Of a stretch of DNA of 21,324 bases, positions 6,826 through 14,179 are shown piece by piece. The stretch comes from JBBIWA01 sp037439425 (GTDB taxonomy: Bacteria; Acidobacteriota; Blastocatellia; RBC074). The stretch spans positions 1-21,324 of the forward strand of contig JBBIWA010000087.1 of the NCBI GenBank assembly GCA_037439425.1, written 5' to 3'. Position 1 is the stretch's first letter. Each line of letters begins with the position of its first letter. The translations under genes and the position numbers were made by a program. A model generated the notes under the pieces. The model searched no databases. It was not told the origin of the DNA and worked only from the letters and a program-made list of their open reading frames with translations.

Positions 6826-8342
6826 CCTGATTGCTGTGGCCTGCTCTGGTGGCCGACGGCCAGCCGCAGGATGGCCTCTTCGCTGCATTGTTCTCGCTCC
6901 AGAATCCCGGTGATTGCACCTTCGTGCATCACTACGACGCGGTCGCTCAATCCTAGAATCTCTTCCATCTCGCTGCTGATCATGATGATGGCGACGCCCC
7001 TTTCAGCCAGGCTGCGCATAAGCTGGTAGATTTCGGCTTTAGCACCCACATCAATCCCGCGCGTCGGCTCATCGAAGATCAGCACCCGTGGGTTGAGCGA
7101 GAGCCATTTGGCCAGCACCACCTTTTGTTGATTGCCGCCGCTCAGGTGAGCGACATTGGTTTCGACCGAAGGCGCTCTGATATTCAATTGGCGGCACATG
7201 GCTGCGGCGCTCTCTTGTTCTCTCCGACGATCAATCAGCCCGGCAGTAGCGTAGCGGGAGAGAGCCGGCAAGGTGATGTTTTCTCGCACGGCCAGATTCA
7301 GAATCAAGCCCATCTGGCGCCGATCTTCCGGGATCAGATAAATGCCGTGCGCAATGGCATCTGATGGTGACCGCACTGTGATCGGCTCGCCATCGAGCAG
7401 CAGGGTTGCTTGCAGCGCCTCTTCGCTCCCGAAGAGCGATTGCGCGACTTCTGATCTGCCAGCGCCGACCAGCCCGGCGAAACCTAAAATCTCTCCGCGG
7501 CCGACCTCAAAAGAGACGGCGTGTTGCGGGAACTTGCGCGTCCGCAAGGAGCGCACCTCAAAGTAGCGCCCTTTCTTAACGGTCGCTGCCTGCTGGTAGA
7601 AAGACTCGAGCTGACGGCCCACCATCAGCTTGACGATCCGGTCGTGACTGATCTCTTGACGAGAGAGCGTGCCCGCATTGCGACCATCGCGCAGCACGAC
7701 GACACGATCAGCCAGCTCGGTGATCTCGCCCAGCCGATGCGAGATGTAAATAATACTGACACCCTGGGCTTTTAACTCTTTAGCAACTTCCAGAAGGCGC
7801 GCCGTCTCGGTCAAAGTCAGACTCGAGGTCGGCTCATCCATAATCAGGATGCGCGCTTTCTGCGATAGCGCCTTGGCAATCTCGACCATCTGTTGCTGTG
7901 CGAGAGAGAGGCTGCTGAGCGGCGTTTGCACAGGAAGCTCCAGCCCCAAACGCTTGAGACCTATGGCCGTCTGCGCGTAAAGTTTCCGGCGGTCGATCAG
8001 TCTCAGCGGCCCACCCCAGACTGGCTCGCGACCCAGCCATACGTTCTCGGCAATGGTTAGATTGTCTAGCACGTTCAGTTCTTGATGGATGAAGGAGATG
8101 CCCATCCTGACTGCGTCGGCTGCTGAACGGATCACCACCTGCTGGCCATCAATGCGCACATAGCCAGCATCGGGCTGATAGAGGCCGCCGAGGACCTTCA
8201 TCAGCGTGGATTTGCCGGCGCCGTTTTCGCCTGCCAGAGCGACGATCTCGCCCGGATAGACTTCCAGCTCTACCTGATCCAGCGCCACCACGCCGGGAAA
8301 TCGTTTGCTGATCCCCTTCATTTCGAGAATCGGATGAGGCAT
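6822..8342 (-). CDS. sugar ABC transporter ATP-binding protein, RbsA/MglA type (two ATPase domains)
   Basis: 506-residue cytoplasmic ATPase energising a monosaccharide importer. Domain 1 has Walker A GENGAGKST (38-46), signature LSLAQQQ and Walker B ILIMDEPTSSL. Domain 2 has a reduced Walker A (GLVGAGRSEV, about 286), signature LSGGNQQK (about 395) and FDEPTRGIDVG. The strong first site and weak second P-loop are typical of the CUT2 class. Start is ATG at 8340-8342, five bases after GGGAG; a longer TTG-start frame to 8366 would swallow this ribosome site and is rejected. The gene follows the Kef gene by 40 bp on the same strand. No permease or periplasmic binding protein gene is in the window. 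Nearby rhamnose genes make rhamnose a plausible substrate (RhaT of the rhizobial system), but ribose, xylose or galactose are equally compatible with the sequence. Confidence 0.92.
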   Translation of the reverse strand: MPHPILEMKGISKRFPGVVALDQVELEVYPGEIVALAGENGAGKSTLMKVLGGLYQPDAGYVRIDGQQVVIRSAADAVRMGISFIHQELNVLDNLTIAENVWLGREPVWGGPLRLIDRRKLYAQTAIGLKRLGLELPVQTPLSSLSLAQQQMVEIAKALSQKARILIMDEPTSSLTLTETARLLEVAKELKAQGVSIIYISHRLGEITELADRVVVLRDGRNAGTLSRQEISHDRIVKLMVGRQLESFYQQAATVKKGRYFEVRSLRTRKFPQHAVSFEVGRGEILGFAGLVGAGRSEVAQSLFGSEEALQATLLLDGEPITVRSPSDAIAHGIYLIPEDRRQMGLILNLAVRENITLPALSRYATAGLIDRRREQESAAAMCRQLNIRAPSVETNVAHLSGGNQQKVVLAKWLSLNPRVLIFDEPTRGIDVGAKAEIYQLMRSLAERGVAIIMISSEMEEILGLSDRVVVMHEGAITGILEREQCSEEAILRLAVGHQSRPQQSG

Positions 8343-8360
8343 CTGCACTCCCTGGTCAAT

Positions 8361-8407
8361 GAGCAAAGAGTAAAGCTTTCTCTTAGCAGTTGGTTCTTAG
8401 CTCTTCG
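8361..8407. repeat. heptamer repeat copy 3, overlapping the Kef stop
   Basis: GAGCAAA GAGTAAA (8361-8374), CTCTTAG (8380-8386), TTCTTAG (8394-8400) and CTCTTCG. The TAA stop of the Kef gene (8383-8385) and its last residues (LRTNC) are encoded by the repeat. It fills the gap between two same-strand genes. Confidence 0.55.
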
Positions 8408-10404
8408 CGCGACGAAGTTGTCTGGATCTGCTCGATGGCGACTGAGATCTGTTCGGGGCTGCCAAGTAAGACCAGTGTATCTCCGGCGGCCAATTCGAAT
8501 TCAGCTCCTGGATTGATCTGCGTCTGCCCATCCCTCACCACTGCAATCACGGTCGCTCCGGTCCGTTTCCTGAGCTTGAGTTCCCCGATGGTCTTGCCAA
8601 TAGCAGCCGAGTTAGCGCCAAGGAGCGTCGTCTCGGTCGAAGCGGCATTGAGCACTTTGGCTAGCTCGCTTCTTTCAACTGCCGGGAGCGAAGGCGTTCT
8701 TAACATTCGGTAGCCCTCTCGTCTGATCTCTTCCACCTGCTGATCGATCTCGTGGCGCGCCAGGCCGTATTCTCTGAGCACCCGCGAGAAGATCTCCACG
8801 CTGGTTTCAAATTCTTCCGGGATCACCTGATTGGCTCCGAGCTGGTAAAGGTCCGGTACCTCCGACATGTAGCGAGTGCGGACGATGATCTGAAGATGAG
8901 GATTGAGATCGCGCGCCAGGCGCACCGTGCGGCGAGTCGCAATCGGATCAGAGATCGCCAGCACCAGAATCCGGGCCGTTGGTAGTCCGGCGCGATAGAG
9001 CACTTCTTTGCGCGTCGCATCGCCATATTGGATCGGCTCGGACCGCGCGCTCGAGGCGCGCACCAGCTCCGGATTCAATTCCACGATCAGATAGGGGATG
9101 CCGACCCGGCGCAGCACGGTTGAGAGGTTGCGCCCGTTCAGGCCATAGCCGACCACGATGGTGTGTCCTCCCAGTCTCTCGCGATCGCTCCTCGCCGCGG
9201 CGGCATCACTCTCCAGACGGGACTTGGGCGACAGCGCTGATTGCAGCGCATAGCCGAGACGCGGCGCGGCCTGAATCAGGAAGGGGGTGGCCATCATGGA
9301 GAGGCTGGCGGCGGCGAGAAAGATCTGCTGGTCGCTGGCCCGAAGCAGCCCCTGCTCAGCCCCAACTTTGGCGACGATAAAGGAGAACTCACCCAGTTGC
9401 GCCAGCCCTAGCCCGGTCATCATTGACACACGCAGCGAGTAACCTAGCAACCGCATCACGACCATAACTACCAACGCCTTGCCAATCACTAAGGCGCCAA
9501 GCCAGAGCAGTACGGTCAGGATGTGGCTGGAGAGAAAACCCAACGAAAGCAGCATCCCGATGGAGATGAAAAAGATGCTGTTGAAGACATCGCGAAACGG
9601 TAACAGGTCGGCCACAATCTGATGGCTGTATTCGGATTCGGAGAGTACCAGACCGGCGACAAAAGCACCCAGAGCCAGCGACAGGCCCAGCTGTGCCGTC
9701 AGATATGACGTGCCCAGCCCTACCAGGACGATGAAGATCACAAACACTTCAGAGCTGCGCAGCCGGACGATGTGGTAAAGCAGAGCCGGCACAACCAGGC
9801 GTGCGGCGAAGATGATGATGGCCATCGCGATCAGCGCCGTGCCAAGCGCGGAAGCAATGTGCGTGGCCGAGCGCCCCTCTCTCCCAGCCAGGATCGGGAT
9901 CAGCAACATCATCGGCACGACGCTCAGGTCCTGAAACAGCAAGATGCCGACGCCAGCCCGGCCATGCGGCGTGTCAATCTCCGCCCGATCACTATAGCTT
10001 TTGAGCACGATGGCAGTGCTGGAGAGCGCAAAAAGAAACCCGAAAAAGAGGGCTGTTTCGTGTTCACGGCCACAGGACCAGGCCAGGGCGTACACCAGCA
10101 AGATGGTGAGGATGACTTGCAGGGAGCCGCCCCCTATCACTACCCGCTTCATTTCTATGAGACGGCGCAGCGAGAATTCCAATCCGATGACAAAAAGCAA
10201 CAGCACCACGCCGATTTCGGCCAGCGCTTCAACTGCCTGCACCTCTTGAATCAGGCCGAAACCAAACGGCCCGATCAGGACCCCGGCGATCATAAAGCCC
10301 ACAATCACCGGCAGACGCAGACGGCTGCAGGCGAAGGCGATAGGCACTGAGGCGAGCAGCAACAGGAGCAGGTCTTTGAGCAAGGGGAGCTGGTGTGGGC
10401 TCAT
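8383..10404 (-). CDS. KefB/KefC-type monovalent cation:proton antiporter (CPA2) with TrkA-N and TrkA-C domains
   Basis: 673-residue inner-membrane antiporter, probably K+ (or Na+) for H+. Residues 1 to about 385 are a CPA2 exchanger with about twelve helices, showing LPVIVGFMIAGVLIGP near the N-terminus, FALSSTAIVLKS, and the conserved LLFQDLSVVP. A cytoplasmic RCK/TrkA-N domain begins at about 413 with HTIVVGYGLNGRN (GxGxxG nucleotide site). A TrkA-C domain lies at about 597-662 (IGKTIGELKLRKRTGATVIAV). Length and order match the Kef/YbaL group. The ATG overlaps the stop of the upstream TerB-like gene in an ATGA arrangement, so the two are probably translationally coupled. RCK domains sense NAD(H), glutathione adducts or nucleotides in relatives; the ligand here is unknown. 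Confidence 0.93.
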   Translation of the reverse strand: MSPHQLPLLKDLLLLLLASVPIAFACSRLRLPVIVGFMIAGVLIGPFGFGLIQEVQAVEALAEIGVVLLLFVIGLEFSLRRLIEMKRVVIGGGSLQVILTILLVYALAWSCGREHETALFFGFLFALSSTAIVLKSYSDRAEIDTPHGRAGVGILLFQDLSVVPMMLLIPILAGREGRSATHIASALGTALIAMAIIIFAARLVVPALLYHIVRLRSSEVFVIFIVLVGLGTSYLTAQLGLSLALGAFVAGLVLSESEYSHQIVADLLPFRDVFNSIFFISIGMLLSLGFLSSHILTVLLWLGALVIGKALVVMVVMRLLGYSLRVSMMTGLGLAQLGEFSFIVAKVGAEQGLLRASDQQIFLAAASLSMMATPFLIQAAPRLGYALQSALSPKSRLESDAAAARSDRERLGGHTIVVGYGLNGRNLSTVLRRVGIPYLIVELNPELVRASSARSEPIQYGDATRKEVLYRAGLPTARILVLAISDPIATRRTVRLARDLNPHLQIIVRTRYMSEVPDLYQLGANQVIPEEFETSVEIFSRVLREYGLARHEIDQQVEEIRREGYRMLRTPSLPAVERSELAKVLNAASTETTLLGANSAAIGKTIGELKLRKRTGATVIAVVRDGQTQINPGAEFELAAGDTLVLLGSPEQISVAIEQIQTTSSREELRTNC

Positions 10405-10997
10405 TTCTTCTCTTGGTAGACCTGTCTGGCTGCGGCCTGATGATCACGCTCAGCCGCGGCCGCGATGCGCTCAAGCACTGCCTGCTCGGCATCGGAAATT
10501 GTACGCCCCCAGCCTAGGATCCCACCTGAGGCGGCAGCGACGCTTCGGCAGTACGAAACCAGGTCATTCCTGCTGGCAGCTTGTTCCTCCGGGGGCAGCG
10601 ATTGGATAAGATAACCAATGATGCGAAGCGTCTTTTCAAAAAACTCTTCTGTGGGCCGCTTTTCAAGCCAGCTCTTTAATTGCTCATAAGCGGCCGTGCC
10701 TTCCACTACGCCGCGCAGCCTGGCTACTTCAAAGATCCGCTCGCGCTCTTGTTTCGTTACCACCCCTTCGGCCCAGGCTACCTGCACCAGGGGCACCAGA
10801 TGCAGCAGCCGCTCTACCGTTTCGCGCGTGTAGCCTAGTGCTTCGAGATCATCGAGGATCTCTTTATCAGCAATACCAGTGGCTTGTTCTAAAGCGGTGC
10901 GGCGCCTTATCTTCTCAATCAGTTCTTGCTCCTTCTTGCGGAAGTACTCTTCCTCAAGTCCCCTGCCTCGGTCTGTGAAGCTATCTTTCTCCAGCAT
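10401..10997 (-). CDS. TerB-like domain protein upstream of Kef antiporter
   Basis: 198 residues. The N-terminal 45 are very charged and probably coiled-coil (EEEYFRKKEQELIEKIRRR). Residues about 45-190 resemble the TerB fold, an all-helical bundle with acidic metal-binding positions, best shown by VQVAWAEGVVTKQERERIFEVA. No signal peptide or membrane segment is present, so it should be cytoplasmic. Start is ATG at 10995-10997, with AAGGAGAGGAGT just upstream; a TTG start at 11018 would place the ribosome site inside the gene. It overlaps the Kef gene by 4 bp (ATGA), so it may regulate or sense ions for that antiporter. This role is inferred from position only. Confidence 0.75.
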   Translation of the reverse strand: MLEKDSFTDRGRGLEEEYFRKKEQELIEKIRRRTALEQATGIADKEILDDLEALGYTRETVERLLHLVPLVQVAWAEGVVTKQERERIFEVARLRGVVEGTAAYEQLKSWLEKRPTEEFFEKTLRIIGYLIQSLPPEEQAASRNDLVSYCRSVAAASGGILGWGRTISDAEQAVLERIAAAAERDHQAAARQVYQEKK

Positions 10998-11365
10998 ACT
11001 CCTCTCCTTGATAATCAAGCTAGTCGATAGTCAATTCGCTGCCTGCACGACTTGGAAAGTGAGGCGGACATCTATTGGGTGCCCCTACTGACAAGTAGCC
11101 ACTAGCGCCTGAAACTCATATCCAGCGGGCGTCGCGCAAGAGGAGGCTTTAGCCTGAAAGCAGTGGCCAGGCGACAGTCGCCAGTAGTCAGTTCTGTTCA
11201 ATCTGGCGCGCTCATACGCTGTAGAGGTGCCCCAACTTTCGCACTCGTGTGCCTCTTCTGTCAACTGCTGCCCCCGTCGGAGATTTCAACAAATCATCGT
11301 CAGTTTGTAAATCCCCACCATTCCCGCGGTGCAAAAGTGCAAAGCCTGCCTTTAGCCTTTCGTTC
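10998..11365. other. intergenic region between MscS and TerB-like genes: palindromes, no gene
   Basis: About 370 bp without a credible ORF. It contains CTTGATAATCAAG (11007-11019), a perfect inverted repeat overlapping the ribosome site of the TerB-like gene. It also has AGGCTTTAGCCT (11144-11155, perfect palindrome), GGCGACAGTCGCC (11170-11182, perfect hairpin), and a heptamer-type repeat at its right end. A TTGACT lies near 11028-11033 on the minus strand but has no matching -10 at normal spacing. Confidence 0.6.
11007..11019. promoter_or_regulatory. palindrome overlapping the TerB-Kef ribosome site, possible operator
   Basis: CTTGAT-A-ATCAAG is a perfect 6-1-6 inverted repeat ending in the AAGGAG used by the TerB-like gene. 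It could bind a dimeric repressor or pair as RNA to mask the ribosome site. No regulator gene is nearby. Confidence 0.35.
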
Positions 11366-11378
11366 TTAGTTCTTCGCC
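11329..11378. repeat. heptamer-type repeat copy 4, overlapping the MscS stop
   Basis: GTGCAAA and AGTGCAAA (11329-11343), then TTTAGCC, TTCTTAG (11363-11369) and TTCTTCG. The TAA stop of mscS (11366-11368) falls inside TTCTTAG, as in the ABC and Kef genes. Confidence 0.5.
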
Positions 11379-12247
11379 CTCACCTCGAGGACTCCGCTGC
11401 GGATATGCAGATCGCGCTGCGGGAAGGGGAACTCAATCCCGTGCTCTTTGAACTTGTCGCAGATGGCGAAGTTCAGTGCGCTGAGGAGCTTGCCCTGCTG
11501 GTGAACCAGCCTTGAGCTCCAGGGACGCAGTTCAAAGTACAGGCCGTTGTCGCCGAACTGCAGCAGACGTACTACCGGAGCTGGGTCCACCAGCACATCG
11601 GGATTTTCTCTGGCGACTTCTAACAGTAGCTTCTCCACCAGCCTGACATCACTGCCGTAGGCCACGCTCACGGGAATCCGGAAGCGGACCTTGTCGTCGT
11701 TGTATTTCCAGTTGACGACGTTTTCGGTGATGAACTTGGAGTTGGGGATGATGATCGCGATGTTGTCATTGGTCAGTACCTTAGTGCTGCGCGCGCCGAT
11801 CTCAATCACGTCGCCAACCACCTGGCCAACTTCGATCCGATCTCCGATTTTGATCGGACGCTCAAACAGAATGATCAGGCCGCTGATGAAATTGTTGGCG
11901 ATGTTTTGCAGGCCAAAGCCGATGCCCACGCCGATCGCTCCGGCAAGCACGTTGAGCGTGGTCAAATTGATTCCCACTGTCTGGAGAATGATCAGAAAAC
12001 CGATGGTCAGCACCAGGTAGCGTGTGATCGTGCCGATAGCCTGCCTGGCCCCGGCATCCAGCTTGGTGCGCACAAGCACGCGGCCGAGCAGCAGCTTCTG
12101 TACCTTCCCAGCAAAATAAAAGAGCAGAAAGAGTAGGAAGCAAAAGTAAAGCAATGCCCAGAGCGTGATCTGCGTCTCCCCAAGTTTGAGGAGGTTGAGA
12201 TCCAGCACCTGCTTGATTTGTCCCAATATTCTGAGCAGAGTTTCCAT
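11366..12247 (-). CDS. mscS: small-conductance mechanosensitive channel, MscS family
   Basis: 293-residue inner-membrane channel that opens on membrane tension to release solutes during hypo-osmotic shock. Hydrophobic segments lie at about 28-46 and 75-95. The pore helix region, about 98-125, reads LNVLAGAIGVGIGFGLQNIA, with the Gly/Ala packing pattern typical of TM3. It is followed by NNFISGLIILFERPIKIGDRIEVG, the beta-domain entry conserved in the family. The C-terminal alpha/beta domain runs to about 285. Length is close to E. coli MscS (286). Start is ATG at 12247; only a distant AAGGGAAG lies upstream, so the ribosome site is weak. It stands alone, 165 bp after rhaB, and could have its own promoter in the A+T-rich spacer. 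Confidence 0.93.
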   Translation of the reverse strand: METLLRILGQIKQVLDLNLLKLGETQITLWALLYFCFLLFLLFYFAGKVQKLLLGRVLVRTKLDAGARQAIGTITRYLVLTIGFLIILQTVGINLTTLNVLAGAIGVGIGFGLQNIANNFISGLIILFERPIKIGDRIEVGQVVGDVIEIGARSTKVLTNDNIAIIIPNSKFITENVVNWKYNDDKVRFRIPVSVAYGSDVRLVEKLLLEVARENPDVLVDPAPVVRLLQFGDNGLYFELRPWSSRLVHQQGKLLSALNFAICDKFKEHGIEFPFPQRDLHIRSGVLEVRAKN

Positions 12248-12285
12248 CGCTAATCGTAAAGAGGCTTCCCTTAATGACCTTCAGA

Positions 12286-12312
12286 TTTATAAATATTTCA
12301 CGACGGACTTCA
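12286..12312 (-). promoter_or_regulatory. weak candidate promoter for mscS
   Basis: On the minus strand TATAAA (12286-12291) lies 15 bp after TGAAGT (12307-12312). The patch is markedly A+T-rich for this region. A start site here would leave a leader of about 30 nt. The spacing is short, so confidence is low. Confidence 0.25.
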
Positions 12313-12412
12313 CCGGCACGCAGCTCAAACGAAGCGCGCTCAAGGGGGCTGCACTCGATTGTAAGACCCAGTAATGTCTATGGCACGCAGCAAGAGAGGA
12401 CCACCTATATGG

Positions 12413-13903
12413 TCAGCTTTGGTCGAAGCGCGCTTCGATGTTTGCGTATTGGCGGATGGCCTCTTCCCAAGCCCGCGTGGGGCGCGGAATGAATCTCTTC
12501 AAGTGCACCTTGCTCGCAACGTGGCGCCGTGCCTCTGCCAGCGACGCAAAGCGCCCCTGCGCCATTGCCTGAAGCAGAAGATTGCCTGTGACAGTCGCCT
12601 CCACTGGCCCGGCCAACACAGGCAAGCCAGTAGCCGTTGCGGTCGCCTGATTGAGGTAATCGTTGAGGCTACCCCCACCGACAATGTGCACCCCCTTGAT
12701 CTTTTGCTTCGTCACCTTCTCAATGCCACGCAGGACCGAAGCATAACGCAAAGCCAACGAATCCAAAATCACCTTAGCCACTGCGGGCGGATCGGTCGGA
12801 AAGCGCTGACCGGTCTCGGTAAGATGTTCCGCGATCGCCGCCAGCATGCTCGGCGGACTGAAGAAGCGCACGTCATCGGGAAAGAGAAGGCTGGGTTGGT
12901 CCGAACGCGCTTCGACCTGGGCCAAGAGTCTGTCGTAGTCAACATCAAGGCCCTGCTCCTTCCACTCCTTTTGGCACGACTGGAGAATCCACAGCCCCAT
13001 CACGTTTTTGAGGAAGCGGATGGTGCCGCACGCGCCGCCTTCATTAGTGAAGTTGTGGCGCGCCACCTCAGCGTTGATCAGCGCACCATCGCGCTCTACT
13101 CCTACCAGAGACCAGGTGCCGGAAGAGATGTAAGCCCAGCCGTCTTCAAGCGGCGCTCCTGCAACGGCGCTGCCAGTATCATGCGTGGCTGGCGCTACTA
13201 TGCGCACGTTCTCAAGGCCGAGTTCACAAGCGAGTGCTCCCTTGAGCGGACCGAGGTCTGTGCCCGCGGGCACGATCTCGGCCAGCAGCTCGAAGGGCAG
13301 GCCCAGACGCTCGACCAGCTCCGCGTCCCACCTCCCCGTCTGCGCGTTGACCATCTGAGTTGTGGTCGCATTCGTATACTCGGTGACGGCCTTGCCCGTC
13401 AGAAAGAAATTGATCAAATCAGGAATCAGCAGCAGCCGTGCCGCCTGAGTGGGCAGGCCTGCTTGCGCGTGAGCGTAGAGTTGAAACAGCGTATTGAAAG
13501 CCAGCAGTTGAATGCCCGTGCGCGCAAAGATCTCTTCGCGCGGCACTCGCGCAAAGACCCTTTCCATCACCCCTTGCGTGCGTTCATCCCGATAGCAGAT
13601 AGGAGCTTCGATCAGCTCCCCTGCCGCATCAATTAGCCCGTAATCCACGCCCCACGTGTCCAGGCCGATACTCGCAATGGGCCGCCCGAGTTGGCGCGCT
13701 CTTTGTGCAGCCTGGCGCAGTCCGGCTTTTATCTCCTCGAAGATAGCTGGTAGATTCCAGCGGAGGTGCCCGGCCGAACGGCTCGCCGGATAGTAAAACC
13801 GGCGCACCTCTTCCAACAACAACTCTCCCGGCGCTACGCCGGAGAGGAAAACACGCCCGCTGCCAGCGCCGAGATCAACTGCAATGTAGACCGGTTCGTT
13901 CAT
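12413..13903 (-). CDS. rhaB: L-rhamnulokinase (FGGY family)
   Basis: 496-residue cytoplasmic kinase that phosphorylates L-rhamnulose at C1 with ATP. It shows the FGGY two-lobed ATPase fold: AVDLGAGSGRVF (residues 8-19), GLDTWGVDYGLID, CYRDERT and TGIQLLAFNTLFQLYA. It also has ATHDTGSAVAGAP, ISSGTWSLVGVE and HIVGGGSLNDYLNQATATAT near the C-terminus. The GAGSGR and TWGVDYG forms are typical of RhaB rather than glycerol or xylulose kinases. Start is ATG at 13901-13903 after AGGAGT; the frame stays open to 13984 through a palindromic repeat, but that extension is not credible. It belongs to the pathway of the isomerase and aldolase genes on the same strand, yet is separated from them by two repeats and an opposite-strand small gene. 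Confidence 0.93.
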   Translation of the reverse strand: MNEPVYIAVDLGAGSGRVFLSGVAPGELLLEEVRRFYYPASRSAGHLRWNLPAIFEEIKAGLRQAAQRARQLGRPIASIGLDTWGVDYGLIDAAGELIEAPICYRDERTQGVMERVFARVPREEIFARTGIQLLAFNTLFQLYAHAQAGLPTQAARLLLIPDLINFFLTGKAVTEYTNATTTQMVNAQTGRWDAELVERLGLPFELLAEIVPAGTDLGPLKGALACELGLENVRIVAPATHDTGSAVAGAPLEDGWAYISSGTWSLVGVERDGALINAEVARHNFTNEGGACGTIRFLKNVMGLWILQSCQKEWKEQGLDVDYDRLLAQVEARSDQPSLLFPDDVRFFSPPSMLAAIAEHLTETGQRFPTDPPAVAKVILDSLALRYASVLRGIEKVTKQKIKGVHIVGGGSLNDYLNQATATATGLPVLAGPVEATVTGNLLLQAMAQGRFASLAEARRHVASKVHLKRFIPRPTRAWEEAIRQYANIEARFDQS

Positions 13904-13921
13904 CAAACTCCTGCGGAAAAT

Positions 13922-14011
13922 CCCTGGGTACGCACGCATCCTTGCGTGCCTGCCTTCGTTAAGCAAGCCATTACTGGAGACCAAGCACGCTCACAAGCGT
14001 GCGCTCCCAGG
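13922..14011. repeat. palindromic repeat copy C (90 bp)
   Basis: CCCTGGG (13922-13928) and CTCCCAGG (14004-14011) form the outer stem, with GCACGC-ATCCTT-GCGTGC and GCACGC-TCACAA-GCGTGC hairpins inside. It is closest to copy A. It begins 9 bp from the AGGAGT ribosome site of rhaB. Confidence 0.85.
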
Positions 14012-14022
14012 ATTCGGAAAAT

Positions 14023-14111
14023 CCCTGGGTACGCACGCCTCCGGGCGTGCCTCTCTTTCTCAAGCAAGCCCTTACCGGAGACCAAGCACGCACGCAAGCG
14101 TGTCTACCCGG
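14023..14111. repeat. palindromic repeat copy D (89 bp)
   Basis: Direct tandem partner of copy C with a 101-bp period. Both are preceded by CGGAAAAT. The left hairpin reads GCACGC-CTCCGG-GCGTGC and the right arm ends in TCTACCCGG. It ends about 30 bp before the extended -10 of the small plus-strand gene. Confidence 0.85.
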
Positions 14112-14141
14112 ATCTCATTGGCCGCGACCCTGGCCACGCTG

Positions 14142-14150
14142 TGCTACAAT
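14142..14150 (+). promoter_or_regulatory. extended -10 promoter for the small coiled-coil gene
   Basis: TGCTACAAT matches TGnTATAAT with one change. No good -35 lies at standard spacing, which extended -10 promoters tolerate. The expected start site is about 14157, roughly 10 nt before the GGGAGGG ribosome site. Confidence 0.4.
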
Positions 14151-14179
14151 ACTTCCAAACCCAACTGGGAGGGAACGCA

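Noticed and set aside
12374..13636. 420-residue plus-strand open frame
   Set aside because: Antisense shadow of rhaB; no motifs, low-complexity Arg/His/Gln composition.
13903..14113. tRNA-like fold in the palindromes
   Set aside because: The paired arms and lengths do not give a cloverleaf, and the T-loop and anticodon-arm signatures are absent.
13766..14179. N-terminal extension of the small plus-strand gene
   Set aside because: The frame runs through the start of rhaB on the other strand and both palindromes, giving repeat-derived residues. The promoter and ribosome site lie after it.
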